This document shows, in pieces, positions 43,327-52,144 of a stretch of 64,000 nt of DNA. Below the pieces are notes generated by a model that made no database searches, was not told the DNA's origin, and was given only the letters and a program-made list of their open reading frames with translations. Made by a program: the position numbers and the translations under genes. Position 1 is the first letter of the stretch. Each line of letters starts with the position of its first letter. The stretch comes from Xiheimicrobium sp052034585 (lineage in GTDB: Bacteria > Myxococcota > Myxococcia > Myxococcales > Myxococcaceae): positions 1-64,000 of the forward strand of contig JBPOIJ010000137.1 of NCBI GenBank assembly GCA_052034585.1. The letters are read 5' to 3'.

Positions 43327-44159
43327 AAGGGCGTGATCGTCAGGTTGTCGAAGAAGAGCTGCGCTTCCCAGCTCGAGAACCCGAACCGGTCGTGCCCCTT
43401 GCCCTTGAGCGGAATCGGATCGTCGAAGCGCATGAACTCGCGGCCGTCGATCGACCAGATGATGAGCGAGCCACGCCGCTCGATCCGCCAGTGCTCGGTC
43501 TTCCCGATCTGAACCGGCCACGGGTTCGCCTCGACGCGCATGCGGGTGTTCTCGCGAAACACCCCGGTCGGGACGAGATCGGCGCTCGGCAGGTTCTTCT
43601 CCCGCTGCAGCCGCCCGGCCTCGGCCTGGAGCGCCGCGAGCGACGTGCCGTGTTCGTCGAGCCGCGCGATGATCGAGATCGAGTTGTTCCACCCGCCGTG
43701 GATCAGCACGTACCCCGAGGCGTGATCACTCCCGTCGCCGAAGATCTCGCACTTGATGTCGCCCTCGGGAGACATCGACCGCGCGTCGAACTCGACCGCT
43801 ACGTTCTCGGGCAGCTTCGCCTTGAGCCAGAGCGGGTTGTTCTTGACGCCCGGCGACAACAGCTCGCCGCTCACGACGCGCCAGTACCCACCCGTCGACC
43901 AGAAGTCGCGATCGGTCACCGCGAAGTCGTCGAAGCCCTGCTGGTACGGAACCGTCGCCGTGGCCGGCTGCTCGCCGCGGAAGATGAAGTAGTGAATCAG
44001 CGGCAGGTTGAAGACGACGACCGCGCCGACGATGACGCCCAACGACACGCGCGGCAGCGGGCCCGGCTTCGCCCAGGGCACGCTCGCCACCGCCTCAGGA
44101 CCCGTGGCAGGCACGTCGACCTCTGCCTCGTCCTTCTCTTTGCGCTTCGGCTGTCCCAT
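43323..44159 (-). CDS. Single-span membrane protein with lectin-like beta-jelly-roll domain
   Basis: 278 aa. Basic/acidic N-terminus, one membrane helix (RVSLGVIVGAVVVFNLPLI, about 37-60), then an extracytoplasmic beta-rich domain with GQFDDF-like start (YQQGFDDFAVTDRDFWSTGG), AVEFDARSMSPEGDIKCEIF and WRIERRGSLIIWSIDGREFM, the layout of concanavalin A-like/DUF1961-type sugar-binding folds. Probable binding of a polysaccharide outside the inner membrane. No catalytic residues were identified. Confidence 0.65.
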   Translation of the reverse strand: MGQPKRKEKDEAEVDVPATGPEAVASVPWAKPGPLPRVSLGVIVGAVVVFNLPLIHYFIFRGEQPATATVPYQQGFDDFAVTDRDFWSTGGYWRVVSGELLSPGVKNNPLWLKAKLPENVAVEFDARSMSPEGDIKCEIFGDGSDHASGYVLIHGGWNNSISIIARLDEHGTSLAALQAEAGRLQREKNLPSADLVPTGVFRENTRMRVEANPWPVQIGKTEHWRIERRGSLIIWSIDGREFMRFDDPIPLKGKGHDRFGFSSWEAQLFFDNLTITPL

Positions 44160-44218
44160 GCGCGGCCGGCCCTAGCACGAGGCCCCCGGCGCTGTCATAC
44201 GGAGACTCACCCGAGGCG

Positions 44219-44950
44219 TCAGTCCTTGCCCTTGCCGCTCGAGTAGTTCGCCCAGCGCTTCTCGAGCGCCTTCCGCTCCGCCTCGGCCCGCTTCGCCATC
44301 TGCTTCTCTCGCTTGATCTCGGCGCGCTTGTCGGGCGGAGGCAGCACGAACATCTGGTAGCCAAACCCGGCGACCGCAAAGCACGCGGCCACCGAGATCG
44401 CGGCCGGCCACAGGCCCGCGAGCTGCTCCACCAGGCTGGGGATCGCCGGCACCAGCGCCGACATCAGCCCCACCAACACCAACCATCCGCCGGTGAGCGA
44501 GGCCAGCAAGACGCTGATCGGCCGCTCGAGCACGACCCCGAGCGCGCCACCGATGATGAACGCCGGCACGAACCCCAACATCCAATCAGCCTGGCCGGCG
44601 AGGTTCCCAGCCATCAACCCGATGGGAATGCCGAACCCGAAGAACACGGTCGAGATCGGCGCGACGAAGCCCAGCACGCAGAGCACCGCAGACGCCCCCA
44701 GCGCGATCTGCAGCTGCTGACTCCCGAAGCCCAGTCGAGCCGCGAGAGGGCCGATCCAGATCTGCCCAATCACCAGGCCGAGCGGACCGGCGACTCCGCG
44801 GAAGAGCATGCCGCCGCCGCGAAGCAACATCACCACCCCAAGCGCGATGCAGAGCACGCCTGCCCACACCGGGAGCACCCGAAAGAGGTTCACCCAGCCC
44901 TGGGGGTCGAAGTGCCGATACGGATCGATGGCGCGCTGCAACGTCTCCAA
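44219..44950 (-). CDS. Polytopic membrane protein of unknown function
   Basis: 243 aa with about six or seven membrane helices and a charged, Lys/Glu-rich coiled tail (RAEIKREKQMAKRAEAERKA). No family motif is seen. Apparent start is TTG at 44950; the next in-frame Met is at about residue 41, inside the first helix. It is 8 bp downstream of the small tail-anchored protein gene, so the two are probably cotranscribed. Confidence 0.6.
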   Translation of the reverse strand: METLQRAIDPYRHFDPQGWVNLFRVLPVWAGVLCIALGVVMLLRGGGMLFRGVAGPLGLVIGQIWIGPLAARLGFGSQQLQIALGASAVLCVLGFVAPISTVFFGFGIPIGLMAGNLAGQADWMLGFVPAFIIGGALGVVLERPISVLLASLTGGWLVLVGLMSALVPAIPSLVEQLAGLWPAAISVAACFAVAGFGYQMFVLPPPDKRAEIKREKQMAKRAEAERKALEKRWANYSSGKGKD

Positions 44951-44958
44951 ACGAACCC

Positions 44959-45312
44959 TCAGCCGTAGCGCGACCGCGCCAATACGAAGAGCACCAGCAA
45001 CACCGCGAAGCAGATCGCTCCGTACAGGTACGTCTTGACCGGAACGTTGGTTCGATTCACCAGCTCTTGCGCCACCTGTTCCGGCAGCTCGCCGACGTTG
45101 GCCTCGGGCGACGAGTAGTGCTTGGCCAGTTTCTGAGCCACCGCATCGTCATCTGGGCCCTTCTTGCCGCTGATGACGGCCTTGGCGAGCTCGCGCGCGG
45201 TCACGACGTCGCCAGACTCCAGCGCCGCCGCCGCCGCCGTCAGCACCGCCTTCTTGCGCTCGTTCTGCTCGTCCCGCGCGTCCGGGGAGGCCTTCTTCGA
45301 CGCTTTCGACAT
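44959..45312 (-). CDS. Small C-terminally anchored membrane protein
   Basis: 117 aa, start ATG 45312. The N-terminal 90 residues are charged and helical, with Lys/Asp-rich start (MSKASKKASPDARDEQNERK) and a TPR-like helix pair (AAAAALESGDVVTARELAKA). One membrane helix near the C-terminus (YLYGAICFAVLLVLFVLARS). Function unknown. Divergent from the DUF4159 gene with a 66-bp gap. Confidence 0.65.
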   Translation of the reverse strand: MSKASKKASPDARDEQNERKKAVLTAAAAALESGDVVTARELAKAVISGKKGPDDDAVAQKLAKHYSSPEANVGELPEQVAQELVNRTNVPVKTYLYGAICFAVLLVLFVLARSRYG

Positions 45313-45378
45313 GCGCGGGCGTATAGCGTGATTCCGTAATAAGGGAACCCACCTGGCTGGTCGGAGGTCGATTCACTG

Positions 45379-46131
45379 GTGCCCACGCGGTCGAACAGAC
45401 TCACCCGTCGAACGGTGCTCGCTTCCGCATTGGCCGCGCCCGCGGTCGCACGCGCCTTCGGAGACGCCTCCCGCTTCATCCCCGCCGTCGCTCAGCATGC
45501 CGGCACCTGGGACACCCGCGCGTCGGGCCTGCGCCGCCTCGCCTGGGAACTCCAACGACGCACCTCGGTCGAGAGCATCCTCGAGGCACGCGCCGTGCCC
45601 CTCGAGAGCCCCAAGCTCTTCGAGCTGCCGTTCGTCTATCTCTCCTCCGATCGGGAGCTGCCCGCCTTCACGCCGCCCCAGCTCGAGAACCTGCGCCGCT
45701 ACCTCACCTTCGGCGGCTTCGTCTTCGCCGACGCGAACGATGGCTCGAACGGCAACGGCTTCGATCAGAGCTTCCGCAAGCTGATGAGCGAGGTACTCCC
45801 GCAGGTGCAGCCGAGGCCGCTGCCCGCGACCCACGTCGTCTTCAAGACCTTCTTCCTGTTGGACACGGCGCCCGGCCGGTACCTCACCTCGGCGCAGCTC
45901 GACGCGTGGACGATCGGCAAGCGCGCCGCCGTCATCTACTCGCAGAACGACGTCATGGGCGCGCTCGCTCGCGACGAGTCCGGCACCTTCGAATACGAAG
46001 TCACGCCTGGCGGAGAGCGGCAGCGCGAGTACGCCACCCGGCTCGCCATCAACATCGCGATGTACTCCTTGTGCCTCGACTACAAGGACGACGGCGTGCA
46101 CATCCTCGAGATCATGCGGCGGAGGCGCTGA
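45379..46131 (+). CDS. DUF4159 protein with Tat signal
   Basis: 250 aa, GTG start. The N-terminus LTRRTVLASALAAPAVARA is a twin-arginine signal. The body has ELPFVYLSSDRELPAFTPPQ, LRRYLTFGGFVFADAND and YSQNDVMGALARDESG, the pattern of DUF4159, an amidotransferase-like/alpha-beta domain that accompanies MoxR and DUF58 genes. It lies 10 bp before a von Willebrand-type membrane protein, the usual neighbour; the MoxR and DUF58 partners are not in this window. Confidence 0.82.
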   Translation: MPTRSNRLTRRTVLASALAAPAVARAFGDASRFIPAVAQHAGTWDTRASGLRRLAWELQRRTSVESILEARAVPLESPKLFELPFVYLSSDRELPAFTPPQLENLRRYLTFGGFVFADANDGSNGNGFDQSFRKLMSEVLPQVQPRPLPATHVVFKTFFLLDTAPGRYLTSAQLDAWTIGKRAAVIYSQNDVMGALARDESGTFEYEVTPGGERQREYATRLAINIAMYSLCLDYKDDGVHILEIMRRRR

Positions 46132-46141
46132 CCACTCTTCC

Positions 46142-48415
46142 GTGGACTCGACCGCGATCGACACCTGGAAGCTGGTGAGCCTCTCGGCGCTGCCGGTCTG
46201 GGCGCTCTGGGGGCTCGGTGCCGCGTTGCTGATCGCCGCCGTGCTCGCCTGCCTCGGGGTCGCCCGTGAGCCGATTCCTTCGCGAAGGTGGGCGCTCTGG
46301 GGCCTGAGAATTCTCGCCGCGATCTGCGCCTTGTTCTTCTTGATCGAGCCGGGGCTTCGTCGCGTGAGCGTCGCCCGGGTGAAGAACCGCATCGCGGTGC
46401 TGATCGATCGCTCGGCCTCGATGAACTTCCCCACCTCGGTGGGAGGCAAGAGCCGCAGCGCCACGGTGGCGGAGGCGGTGAACGCGCTCGCGCCCCAGAT
46501 GGAGGCCCTGAAGGATCGGTTCTCGTTCGAGCTGATGGGCTTCGACTCCGAGCTCTCGCCCGTCACCTCGAAGCAACTCGAGCTGGACCCGGCCCGTGGC
46601 GGCAAGACCGATCTGCTCGCCTCGCTGCGATCGCTCAAGGCCTCGGAGGGCACCAGCGCCCGAAAACTCTCCGGAGTGCTCGTCTTCTCCGACGGCGCCG
46701 ACAACGCCGAGCTCACTCAGGGCGTCAGCGGCCGGGCGCGCCAGGTCCTGCAGGACTATGGCGTGCCGGTGTCGACGGTCGCGGTCGGGGAGGGCGGCCT
46801 CAAGGATCTCGCCATCGACGGCATCAAGGTCGACGACTTCGCCTTCGTGCGGAACTCGATCACCGCCGAGGTCGAGATCCGCGCGCGCGGCTTCTCCGGC
46901 CAGGCGACCCAGGCGGTCTTGAAGCGCGATGGCCGGGTGGTGGCGACGACCCCGCTGAAGTTCGGCTCCGACGACGATCTCCAGGTCGCCAAGTTCACCT
47001 TCGCGCCCGACCAGACCGGCCGCTTCGTCTACACCGTGTCGGTGCCCGTCTTTCAGGACGAGGCCGTCACCGAGAACAACTCGCGCGCCTTCACCCTGAA
47101 GGTCATTCGTGATCGGGTGCGCGTGCTGCTCGTCGCTGGGCGCCCCACCTGGGACGAGCGCTTCTTGCGCGGGCTGCTCAAGCAAGACGCGAACGTCGAG
47201 CTGATCAGCTTCTACATCTTGCGCAACTCGCCCGATGATCCCGGGGTGAGCCAGGACGAACTCTCGCTGATCCCGTTCCCGCGCGACGAGATCTTCCGTG
47301 AGAAGGTGAACACCTTCGATCTCCTCGCGATCCTCAACTTCAACAACGACGATCCGAGCATCGCCCTCGAGATGTACGAGGACTCGATCAAGCAATACCT
47401 GCTCAACGGAGGCGCGCTGGCCTACGTCGGAGGCGACCGCACCTTCGGCGACGCCCGGCGGCCCTCGTTCGCCGACGTGCTCCCGGTGATCTCGGCGGGC
47501 GGTTCCGATCCCGCGCCCTTCAAGGTGCGGCTCACTCCCGAGGGCGCGCGACACCCCATCACCGCGCTGGGCAACGCCTCGCAGTCGACCGAAGCCGCGT
47601 GGGACGCGATGCCGCCGATCGCCGGAATGAACGCCGTGCGCCCACGCCCCGGAGCCACCGTCCTCCTCGACAACCCGTTCTCCGTGGTCGACGGGAAGAA
47701 CGCGCCCATCCTCTCGATCTGGGAATACGGGCGGGGCCGGGTGCTGGCGCTGTCGACCGACGGGAGCTGGTCCTGGGCCTTCACCTCGCACGCGACCGGG
47801 AGCCCCAGCCGCGTCTACGAGCGCTTCTGGAACAACGCGGTGCGCTGGCTGGTGCGCGATCCCGAGCTCACCTCGATGTCCGTCTCCGCCGACGCACCCA
47901 CCATCGAGCCGGGCAAACCAGTCGGGGTCTCGGCCGTCGCCCGCTCGAGCGACTTCCAACCCGTCCCCGGCGCGCAGGTGACGATCGAGCTCATCTCCGC
48001 TGACGACGGGAGCGTCGCCGCGCACCAGACCGTCGCCGCGAACGCCGATGGCACCGCGCACGTCGAGTTCCCCTCGGTGCCGGCCGGGCCGTACAAGATC
48101 GTCGGCCGCGCGACCCAAGGAGAGAAGGTGCTCGGCGAGATGACCGACGCCGTCGCGGTTCGAGCCGCCGGCCCCGAGCTCGCCGATGCCCGGGTGAACG
48201 CCGCTCTCCTCGAGGAGATCGCGACCACCACGCACGGCGCCTTCTTCGACTCGACGTCCTTCTCCCTCTCCGACGTGCCCTTCAAGGAACCGCCCTTGGT
48301 GGAGGTCGGGCGCTCGCGCGATCAGCCCACCTGGGATCGTTGGTATTGGCTCGTCTTGATGGTGATGATCATGGGCTCGGAGTGGGCGCTGCGCCGCCGG
48401 TTCGGCTACATCTGA
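46142..48415 (+). CDS. Membrane protein with VWA and amidotransferase-like domains
   Basis: 757 aa, GTG start. Two N-terminal helices (about 17-42 and 51-68), then a von Willebrand type A-like domain with RIAVLIDRSASMNFP (the DxSxS MIDAS start) and GVLVFSDGADNAEL, a beta-sandwich, and a class I glutamine-amidotransferase-like domain (RVRVLLVAGRPTWDERFLRG, YLLNGGALAYVGGDRTFGDA). One helix closes the C-terminus before RRRFGYI. With DUF4159 it belongs to the MoxR-associated sets that assist maturation of other proteins. The catalytic Cys of amidotransferases is not evident. Confidence 0.85.
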   Translation: MDSTAIDTWKLVSLSALPVWALWGLGAALLIAAVLACLGVAREPIPSRRWALWGLRILAAICALFFLIEPGLRRVSVARVKNRIAVLIDRSASMNFPTSVGGKSRSATVAEAVNALAPQMEALKDRFSFELMGFDSELSPVTSKQLELDPARGGKTDLLASLRSLKASEGTSARKLSGVLVFSDGADNAELTQGVSGRARQVLQDYGVPVSTVAVGEGGLKDLAIDGIKVDDFAFVRNSITAEVEIRARGFSGQATQAVLKRDGRVVATTPLKFGSDDDLQVAKFTFAPDQTGRFVYTVSVPVFQDEAVTENNSRAFTLKVIRDRVRVLLVAGRPTWDERFLRGLLKQDANVELISFYILRNSPDDPGVSQDELSLIPFPRDEIFREKVNTFDLLAILNFNNDDPSIALEMYEDSIKQYLLNGGALAYVGGDRTFGDARRPSFADVLPVISAGGSDPAPFKVRLTPEGARHPITALGNASQSTEAAWDAMPPIAGMNAVRPRPGATVLLDNPFSVVDGKNAPILSIWEYGRGRVLALSTDGSWSWAFTSHATGSPSRVYERFWNNAVRWLVRDPELTSMSVSADAPTIEPGKPVGVSAVARSSDFQPVPGAQVTIELISADDGSVAAHQTVAANADGTAHVEFPSVPAGPYKIVGRATQGEKVLGEMTDAVAVRAAGPELADARVNAALLEEIATTTHGAFFDSTSFSLSDVPFKEPPLVEVGRSRDQPTWDRWYWLVLMVMIMGSEWALRRRFGYI

Positions 48416-48445
48416 CGCAGCCTCGTGCTATCTGCCGCTCCCCTC

Positions 48446-48724
48446 GTGTCCTTGCGAACCGTCCACCTCCGAATCACCGGCCTGGTCCAGGGGGTGTCGT
48501 ACCGCGCGAGCGCGCGTGACGAGGCGCTCAAGCGCGGACTGGTTGGCTGGGTCCGCAACCTCCCGACTGGCGACGTCGAAGCGGTCGCCTCAGGGCCCGT
48601 GCTGGCCGTCGGTCAGTTCGTGGAGTGGTGCCGCCGCGGGCCCGATGAAGCCCGGGTCGACGAGGTGGTGATGAAAGAGCTCGATCGCGACCCCTCGCTG
48701 GCTGGCTTCGAGGTGCGGCGGTGA
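48446..48724 (+). CDS. acyP: Acylphosphatase
   Basis: 92 aa. LRITGLVQGVSYRASARDEA carries the catalytic Arg, and VGWVRNLPTGDVEAVASGP the catalytic Asn of the acylphosphatase signature pair. Hydrolyses acyl phosphates. The GTG at 48446 gives the family's usual length; a GTG at 48425 is in frame. The stop overlaps the next start (GTGA). Confidence 0.9.
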   Translation: MSLRTVHLRITGLVQGVSYRASARDEALKRGLVGWVRNLPTGDVEAVASGPVLAVGQFVEWCRRGPDEARVDEVVMKELDRDPSLAGFEVRR

Positions 48725-49146
48725 GCTTTGGGCCTCCCGAGCTCCTGGTCTCGCTGCTCGGCATTCGGCCCGGCATGAACGTCAGCGTTCGCAACGCGCC
48801 CAAGGGCTTCCTCGAGGCGCTGGGAGCGCTCCCCGACGGCGCGGCGCTCGTCGAACAGTCGAAGACGGGCATCGATCTGATGATCCTCTTCGCGCTCCAG
48901 AAGCTGGCGCTCGTCGAACACCTGTCTCGCGCCGTGCAGCAGATGAACCTCACCGGGTCGATCTGGGTCGTCATCCCCTCCGCCGAAACCCCGTTCTCCC
49001 CCACCGAGCACTTCCTCCGCATGGCCGGCTTCGAGCTCGGTCTCGAAGACAATCGCCGGCTGCTCCTCGGGACCGACTGGCTCGCCCTTCGCCTCGTCCG
49101 CCGCAAGGGCGGCACCCGCATCGAGAAGCCCCAAGCCGAGGCGTGA
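48721..49146 (+). CDS. DUF3052-like protein
   Basis: 141 aa starting at a GTG that overlaps the acylphosphatase stop. MNVSVRNAPKGFLEALGALP, then a LMILFALQKLALVEHL helix and GSIWVVIPSAE resemble DUF3052, a small methyltransferase-fold-like domain of unknown function. The coupling to acyP is the only context clue. Confidence 0.6.
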   Translation: MSFGPPELLVSLLGIRPGMNVSVRNAPKGFLEALGALPDGAALVEQSKTGIDLMILFALQKLALVEHLSRAVQQMNLTGSIWVVIPSAETPFSPTEHFLRMAGFELGLEDNRRLLLGTDWLALRLVRRKGGTRIEKPQAEA

Positions 49147-49493
49147 GGTGTAGCGCGGTGTGGCACGACGGGTGACCAACTCGTTCCTTTCAGGGCCGAT
49201 TCATGGCAAACTCACGCGGTCTCGAATTTTGACGGGCCTCGCTCGACGGCAACTCGCCCAAGACCGGGGATCCACACGGGTTTCCGCCCCCCATTTTCCC
49301 TCGGGCGGCCAGTTCAACCGGCGGGAGGTCCAGCGTTTGGTCGACCTTCGCGGCATGACACCTCAAGGTGCACATCGAGCGAGGGCGGCCTTGCGGGCCA
49401 GCCTCCAGCCATTCTTCGGCAGTCTGAACCCGTCGTTCTCCGCCTCCCGTCCGGAGCCACACGGTCGTTCAGCTGCCCAGGCAGGTTCGTCAC
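49147..49493 (+). promoter_or_regulatory. Long 5' leader region of the RNase E/G gene
   Basis: 347 bp without a supported gene. It holds short inverted repeats, for example CACCT/AGGTG near 49361 and GGCC/GGCC pairs shortly after. A TGGCACG at 49161 looks like a sigma54 -24 half but the -12 half lacks GC. E. coli rne has a leader of similar length through which RNase E controls its own mRNA; a comparable role here is an inference. Confidence 0.35.
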
Positions 49494-51812
49494 ATGAGCA
49501 GCATTCTCGTCATCAACGCGGCTGGGCGCGAGACGCGCGTCGCGCTGGTGGAAAACGGTTCGATCGCTGAGTTCTATCTCGAGCGAAAGAAGGACAAGGG
49601 CATCGTCGGCAACGTCTACAAGGGGCGCGTCACTCGCGTCCTCCCAGGCATGCAGGCGGCGTTCGTCGACATCGGAGAGGAGAAGGCCGCGTTCCTCTAC
49701 GTGGGCGACGTCCTCTTCGATCCCGACGTCACCCGGCATCAGTTCGATCTGACCGAAGGCGAACACGACGACGACGTCACCGATGTGCCCGACGAGAACG
49801 CCCAGGACGTGGCGCCTCCTCCTTCGAGCCCCGAGGTTCCCGAGGCGCTGGCTGCCCCTGCCCCAGAGCTCGCGCCTGCGCCCGAGGCGGCCGATCCAGG
49901 TCCCGACGCGACCCCTCCACTGCCCGCGCCAGCCGAGGAGACGAGCGCTCCTCCCAGCGGCGCAGAGGTCGTCGAAGCCGCGAAGGAGCTCGCAGCCGTC
50001 ACCCCGAGCGGTGCCGAGGTCGTCGAGGCCGCCAAGGAGCTCGCGGCCACCCCGTCAGGCTCCGAGGTCGTCGACGCCGCCGTCGCCCAGGCCGCCGAAG
50101 GCACCACACCCGCCGAGTCCGTTCCCGCTCCAGCCGATGCCACCGCCGCTGCCGAGGGCGCCGTCGAGGCGCCTCGCTCTCAAGCCCCGCGCGATCTCAA
50201 GCTCAAGGAGCAGCAGCAGCACCAACACCAGAAGCAGCACCAGAAACAGCGGAAGCCGGAGCACGCGCCGCGCAAGGAGGCCCGCATCGAGGCGCTCCTC
50301 AAGGTCGGCCAGGAAGTGCTGGTGCAGGTCTCGAAGGATCCCATCGGCACCAAGGGCGCGCGCGTCACCTCGCACATCTCGATTCCCGGTCGCCACCTCG
50401 TGTTCATGCCGACCGTCGATCACGTCGGCATCAGCCGCCGCATCTCCAACGAGAAGGAGCGCCGCCGGCTCCGTGAGATCGTCGACCGCCTCCGCCCACC
50501 CGGGACGGGCTTCATCGTGCGCACCGTCGCCGAGAACGTCTCCACCGAGAAGCTCGAGGCCGACATTCGCTTCCTCATCGAGGTGTGGAACGAGACGGTC
50601 CGCACCAGCGAGAAGACCCACCGCGCGGGCCTGGTGCACCCCGACCTCGATCTGATCCTCCGCGCGACGCGCGACCTCTTCGCCCAGGACGTCGAGCAGC
50701 TCGTGATCGACGATCGTGACGAGTACGAACGGGTGCTCGGCTTCGTGATGGCGCAGGATCCGGCGCTGAAGGAACGGGTGAAGCTCCACGAGGGCGAAGA
50801 GCCGATCTTCGACGCCTTCGGCATCGAGGAGGAGATCAAGCGGGCCTCGGCGCGCAAGGTGTGGCTCAAGTCGGGCGGCTACCTGATCATGGATCAGGCC
50901 GAGGCGCTCACCGCCATCGACGTGAACTCCGGCCGCTACGTCGGCAAGAAGAACCTCGAAGACACGATCCTCAAGATCAACACCGAGGCGGCGAAGGAGA
51001 TCGTCTACCAGCTCCGGCTGCGCAACATCGGCGGCATCATCATCTGCGACTTCATCGACATGGAGAAGCAGCAGAACCGCGACAAGGTGTTCAAGGCGCT
51101 CCAGGAAGCGCTCGGCCGCGACAAGGCCAAGACGAACGTGCTGCGCATCAGCGAGCTCGGCCTCGTCGAGATGACCCGCAAGCGCGTGCGCGAGTCGCTC
51201 GGCCGGGTGCTCCACGAAGACTGCGGGTACTGCAACGGCCAGGGCTCGGTGAAGTCGGCCACCACGGTGGCCTACGAGATCTTCCGCGAGCTGCGTCGCA
51301 GCGGGCCGGCCTACAAGGACCCGACCCTCGTCGTGCAGTGTCAGACCGAGGTCTCGAACGTGTTGCAGGGCGAAGAGCGCGAAGAGCTGCGCCACCTGAT
51401 GGATCGGTACAACAAGACGATCCAGGTTCGAGCTCAGCCGCAGTACCACCGCGAGCAGTACGACATCTACGCGCGGCCAGTGAGCGGCGTCGAGCTGAAG
51501 GTCGCCACCAGCGTCGTCGAGTTCGAGATGAGCGGTGGACCGGCCCGGAAACCCCAGGGCAACGAAGGTGGTCGCTTCGAGCAGCGCGGCGGTGGAAGCG
51601 GGGGAGGTGGCGATCGGGGTGATCGCGATCGCGGCGGCCGGAAGAACCGCGGCCGTGATCGAGATCGCGATCGCGGCGATCGGGGAGATCGGGGTGGCGG
51701 AGGAGGTGGTGGCGGTGGTGGCGGTGGCGGCGGCGGTGGCGGGAACAACCAGAACCGCCCGCGTCCCTCCGCTCCAAACGGGAGTCCGCGAACCGACGCA
51801 GCTGGAGAGTGA
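49494..51812 (+). CDS. rng: Ribonuclease E/G with large S1 insertion and Gly-rich tail
   Basis: 772 aa. The N-terminus (SSILVINAAGRETRVALVEN) and S1 domain (GNVYKGRVTRVLPGMQAAFV) are typical, but the S1 domain is interrupted at about residues 75-262 by acidic and Ala/Pro-rich sequence with two or three tandem copies of SGAEVVEAAKELA and a Gln/His-rich patch. The catalytic part resumes: AIDVNSGRY and IICDFIDMEKQQNR (Mg ligands), and CGYC as the zinc-link CxxC. The tail has Asp/Arg repeats and 17 consecutive Gly, as in RNA-binding disordered tails. Processes rRNA and turns over mRNA. A low-complexity tail may bind RNA or partners. Confidence 0.93.
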   Translation: MSSILVINAAGRETRVALVENGSIAEFYLERKKDKGIVGNVYKGRVTRVLPGMQAAFVDIGEEKAAFLYVGDVLFDPDVTRHQFDLTEGEHDDDVTDVPDENAQDVAPPPSSPEVPEALAAPAPELAPAPEAADPGPDATPPLPAPAEETSAPPSGAEVVEAAKELAAVTPSGAEVVEAAKELAATPSGSEVVDAAVAQAAEGTTPAESVPAPADATAAAEGAVEAPRSQAPRDLKLKEQQQHQHQKQHQKQRKPEHAPRKEARIEALLKVGQEVLVQVSKDPIGTKGARVTSHISIPGRHLVFMPTVDHVGISRRISNEKERRRLREIVDRLRPPGTGFIVRTVAENVSTEKLEADIRFLIEVWNETVRTSEKTHRAGLVHPDLDLILRATRDLFAQDVEQLVIDDRDEYERVLGFVMAQDPALKERVKLHEGEEPIFDAFGIEEEIKRASARKVWLKSGGYLIMDQAEALTAIDVNSGRYVGKKNLEDTILKINTEAAKEIVYQLRLRNIGGIIICDFIDMEKQQNRDKVFKALQEALGRDKAKTNVLRISELGLVEMTRKRVRESLGRVLHEDCGYCNGQGSVKSATTVAYEIFRELRRSGPAYKDPTLVVQCQTEVSNVLQGEEREELRHLMDRYNKTIQVRAQPQYHREQYDIYARPVSGVELKVATSVVEFEMSGGPARKPQGNEGGRFEQRGGGSGGGGDRGDRDRGGRKNRGRDRDRDRGDRGDRGGGGGGGGGGGGGGGGGNNQNRPRPSAPNGSPRTDAAGE

Positions 51813-51815
51813 CTC

Positions 51816-52136
51816 ATGGCCCGTACCGTCGAGCGACGTGTCTCAGCGCGGAAGACGATCAACCACGAGTTCGAGACCGTCGATCAGTTCATCGACGAGT
51901 ACGTCACCAACATCAGCCGGTCGGGCGTCTTCATCCGCTCAGATGAGCCGCTGCCGATCGGCACCCGTGTCAACCTCCGCTTCACCGTGATCCAAGACGA
52001 ACTCGAGACGATCGAGGGCGTGGGAGAGGTCGTGCGGGTGGTGGAGCGCGGTTCGCGAAAGGGCATGGGCGTCGTCTTCGTCGAGCTCTCGCAGGTGTCG
52101 AGGGAGCTGATCGAGCGCATCTTGGTGCGCCGCTGA
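51816..52136 (+). CDS. PilZ-domain protein (short myxobacterial type)
   Basis: 106 aa, start ATG 51816, 3 bp after the RNase gene. ERRVSARKTINHEF (basic start), YVTNISRSGVFIRSDEP (the NxSxxGxFI strand) and GEVVRVVERGSRKGMGVVFVEL match the short PilZ type of TIGR02266. Several such proteins lack full c-di-GMP binding; the RxxxR here is RRVSAR. Its place beside RNase E/G raises a possible link to RNA control, which is not proven. Confidence 0.82.
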   Translation: MARTVERRVSARKTINHEFETVDQFIDEYVTNISRSGVFIRSDEPLPIGTRVNLRFTVIQDELETIEGVGEVVRVVERGSRKGMGVVFVELSQVSRELIERILVRR

Positions 52137-52144
52137 GGCACGCC

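Noticed and set aside
49161..49175. TGGCACG as a sigma54 promoter before the RNase gene
   Set aside because: The -12 half lacks the required GC at the correct spacing.
49160..49570. 136-codon frame in the leader of the RNase gene
   Set aside because: Poor start, Arg/Ser-rich composition, and it overlaps the RNase coding sequence.
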